Positions 14,922 to 16,392 of a DNA stretch of 16,392 bases are shown one piece after another. The stretch's first letter is position 1, and each line of letters opens with the position of its first letter. Below the pieces are notes generated by a model that was given only the letters and a program-made list of their open reading frames with translations, was not told where the DNA came from and did no database searches. Origin of the DNA: Alangreenwoodia sp964438605 (lineage in GTDB: Bacteria; Bacillota; Clostridia; Peptostreptococcales; Anaerovoracaceae); the NCBI GenBank assembly GCA_964438605.1, contig CAYTKT010000045.1, positions 1 through 16,392 on the forward strand, given 5' to 3'. A program made the position numbers and the translations under genes.

Positions 14922-15677
14922 TCAAACCCGCATATGTACGCCATTATTCTTCAAATAACGTTTCAGTTCCTCCATATCAATCTCACCAAAATGGAAAACG
15001 CTGGCAGCCAATCCGGCATCCGCCTTTCCTTCTTTAAATACGTCAAGAAAATGTTCCTTCGTGCCGGCGCCGCCCGACGCAATAACAGGAATCGTCACCG
15101 CGTCTGACACCGTGCGGTTCAGCGCCAGATCGAAACCCGTCTTGACTCCATCAGCGTCAATAGAATTGAGAACCAGCTCACCCGCTCCCAGCTTTTCGCC
15201 GCGAACCGCCCACTCTACGGCGTCGATTCCCGTCGGCGTCCTTCCGCCGTTTACATAAACCTCCCAGGAATCGCCCTTCCGCTTCGCGTCGATCGAAAGA
15301 ACGACACACTGATTTCCGAACTTCAGAGCTGCTTCCGTAATCAGTTCCGGATTTCTGACGGCCGCGGAATTTACGGAAACCTTATCAGCACCCGCCCTAA
15401 GCACCTTATTGAAATCATCAATCGTGCGGATGCCGCCGCCCACCGTAAACGGAATGTATACATTATAGGCTGTTTTTTCTACTACATCGAGGAAAATTTC
15501 ACGCTGCTCATTTGACGCGGTAATGTCATAAAATACAAGCTCATCAGCTCCGATGTCACTGTAATGCTTCGCCAGCTGAACAGGATCGTCAACATCCTGA
15601 AGTCCCTTGAATTTTACACCTTTTACAACTCTGCCGTGATCTACGTCAAGACACGGAACGATTCTCTTAGTCAGCAA
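14922..15677 (-). CDS. hisF: Imidazole glycerol phosphate synthase, cyclase subunit HisF
   Basis: This (beta/alpha)8-barrel protein has 251 residues, the family norm. With a TTG start at 15677 it begins MLTKRIVPCLDV, and the catalytic aspartates fall at the canonical positions Asp11 (PCLD) and Asp130 (LSID). Phosphate-binding loops VGGGIRT (about 79-85) and ASGGAG are present. AGAAGG lies 8 nt before the TTG; a GTG three codons earlier abuts that site and is less likely. HisF uses ammonia from HisH to convert PRFAR into imidazole glycerol phosphate and AICAR. It overlaps the hisH stop by 11 nt. No hisI/hisE follows. A GGTTTGAT/ATCAAACC dyad overlaps its stop codon. Confidence 0.96.
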   Translation of the reverse strand: MLTKRIVPCLDVDHGRVVKGVKFKGLQDVDDPVQLAKHYSDIGADELVFYDITASNEQREIFLDVVEKTAYNVYIPFTVGGGIRTIDDFNKVLRAGADKVSVNSAAVRNPELITEAALKFGNQCVVLSIDAKRKGDSWEVYVNGGRTPTGIDAVEWAVRGEKLGAGELVLNSIDADGVKTGFDLALNRTVSDAVTIPVIASGGAGTKEHFLDVFKEGKADAGLAASVFHFGEIDMEELKRYLKNNGVHMRV

Positions 15678-16308
15678 TTTTTTCACCTTCTTTCAGGAAA
15701 TTTTTCAAAAGCTGCATTCCCGTATCTGCGCTTTTCTCCGGATGAAACTGCATCCCGATAACATTGCCCTTTCTGACGACGCCCGGCACGTTTACGCTGT
15801 AATCTGCGTAATAAACCACGTCGTTCCAGTCCTTCGGAACGGCATAATACGAATGGACAAAATACGCGTATTCCCCTTCCCCGATATTTTCACAGATCAG
15901 GTCGTCTCTGTTTTTTACGAGACGGTTCCATCCCATATGCGGAATCTTAAAAGACGCGTCCCAGTTTTCATCATTCTCCACGCCAAATCTGACGACTTCA
16001 CCGCCAATCAGTCCCAGACCATCCCATTCGCCGTCTTCATAGCTGCGGTCAAACAACATCTGCATCCCAAGGCAGATTCCTAAAAACAGCCGCCCTTCTG
16101 CTGCGGCATTCTTAATATATTCATCAAGACCCGACGCCCTGAGATTTTGTATTGCCTTCCCGAAGGAACCCACCCCCGGCAAAATCAGCGATGAGCACTG
16201 ATCGAGCACAGCCGGGTCCGAGGTCAGTACGGGCTTTGCCCCTAACTTTTCGACTGCCTTCATCACACTTTTTACGTTGCCCGCGTCGTAATCGATTACT
16301 CCAACCAT
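15667..16308 (-). CDS. hisH: Imidazole glycerol phosphate synthase, glutaminase subunit HisH
   Basis: This 213-residue class I glutamine amidotransferase opens with VGVIDYDAGNVKSV and carries the oxyanion-strand LPGVGSFG, nucleophile Cys79 in GICLGMQ, and His189 and Glu191 in FHPEKS, completing the triad. The length is normal (about 200-215). It splits glutamine and channels ammonia into HisF in step five of histidine synthesis. ATG 16308 has AAGGAG about 10 nt upstream. The 3' end overlaps hisF, so they are coupled. In many bacteria hisA lies between hisH and hisF; here it does not. Confidence 0.96.
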   Translation of the reverse strand: MVGVIDYDAGNVKSVMKAVEKLGAKPVLTSDPAVLDQCSSLILPGVGSFGKAIQNLRASGLDEYIKNAAAEGRLFLGICLGMQMLFDRSYEDGEWDGLGLIGGEVVRFGVENDENWDASFKIPHMGWNRLVKNRDDLICENIGEGEYAYFVHSYYAVPKDWNDVVYYADYSVNVPGVVRKGNVIGMQFHPEKSADTGMQLLKNFLKEGEKIAD

Positions 16309-16313
16309 TTTAC

Positions 16314-16392
16314 TTATTCTCCTTTTTTACGGCGTATTTTTTCCTCAAATTGCAATAACAAATTGAACACGCGGTTACTTGAACATTGACAT
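16314..16392 (-). CDS. Possible C-terminus of an unidentified gene running off the right edge
   Basis: A minus-strand frame is open from the edge to TAA at 16316-16314, 5 nt before the hisH start, the spacing expected of an operon neighbour. The visible 25 codons end NLLLQFEEKIRRKKGE. I do not recognise it; it does not resemble the end of HisB, HisD or HisG. Its DNA (about 16341-16376) is similar to the left edge of the window in inverted orientation, which casts doubt on it being coding. Confidence 0.3.
   Translation of the reverse strand, partial: CQCSSNRVFNLLLQFEEKIRRKKGE
16341..16376 (-). repeat. Right copy of an edge inverted repeat (partner at about 23-53)
   Basis: On the minus strand TTCAAGT, 8 extra bases, then GTTCAATTTG-TTATTGCAATT-TGAGG matches plus-strand 23-53 (TTCAAGT, GTTCAATTTG-CAATTGCAATT-AAGG). 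About 27 of 31 bases agree after the 8-base gap. Both copies are later followed by GGAAAAAATAYG, directly at the right end and after about 25 extra bases at the left. Confidence 0.5.

Noticed and set aside
14738..14944. 68-codon minus-strand ORF after hisF
   Set aside because: Overlaps the hisF end, lies across the dyad-rich element and has no ribosome binding site.
1..16392. CRISPR array, tRNA or rRNA genes
   Set aside because: No regularly spaced perfect repeats, no cloverleaf with an acceptable T-loop and no rRNA signatures were found on either strand by eye.

Overview
The window looks like chromosome of a low-to-medium GC, Gram-positive anaerobe of the class Clostridia, probably a gut Lachnospiraceae-like organism. 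Evidence: strong AGGAGG-type ribosome binding sites, A/T-rich spacers, S-layer-homology (SLH) and phage-type amidase relics, a BspA-type leucine-rich-repeat protein and an AAA-ATPase_like/PD-(D/E)XK protein of the kind common in Clostridia. The genus cannot be fixed from sequence alone.

Layout. (1) 1-1002: a terminator-like dyad, then two decayed minus-strand cell-wall genes. One is the 3' half of an Amidase_2 hydrolase with its C-terminal wall domain; the other is the 3' end of an SLH protein. They are abutted in one reading frame and broken by stops and a frameshift. (2) 1103-2827 (-): an intact AAA-ATPase_like/PD-(D/E)XK gene. (3) 2828-4194: about 1.35 kb without a convincing large gene, holding an imperfect direct repeat, a possible 27-codon ORF, a candidate promoter and a hairpin-rich leader. 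(4) 4195-9058 (+): a three-gene cluster of LRR protein, very acidic metallopeptidase-like/VWA protein and MoxR-like AAA+ ATPase; the last two overlap by 4 nt. (5) 9059-9882: non-coding, with IS-end-like repeats, strong hairpins and an A/T-rich tract. (6) 9883-10779 (-): a YwqG/DUF1963 protein. (7) 11158-11547 (-): a MutT-like Nudix hydrolase. (8) 11677-14369 (-): the polyhydroxyalkanoate operon phaE-phaC-phaJ, with a good sigma-A-type promoter (14468-14496) and an intrinsic terminator (11584-11619). (9) 14370-14921: a dyad-rich spacer. (10) 14922-16308 (-): hisF and hisH, with a possible upstream ORF running off the right edge.

How they work together. The pha operon encodes a complete two-subunit class III PHA synthase plus an (R)-specific enoyl-CoA hydratase, so its monomers would come from enoyl-CoA (for example crotonyl-CoA) without any phaA or phaB visible here. 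HisH and HisF form the glutaminase/cyclase complex of histidine synthesis; hisA, which often lies between them, is absent. The LRR/VWA/MoxR cluster has the logic of a MoxR-VWA chaperone pair with a recognition-type partner. It is the best candidate here for an uncharacterised system, though its function is unknown.

The two edges of the window carry the same roughly 30-bp sequence in inverted orientation, each reading inward.
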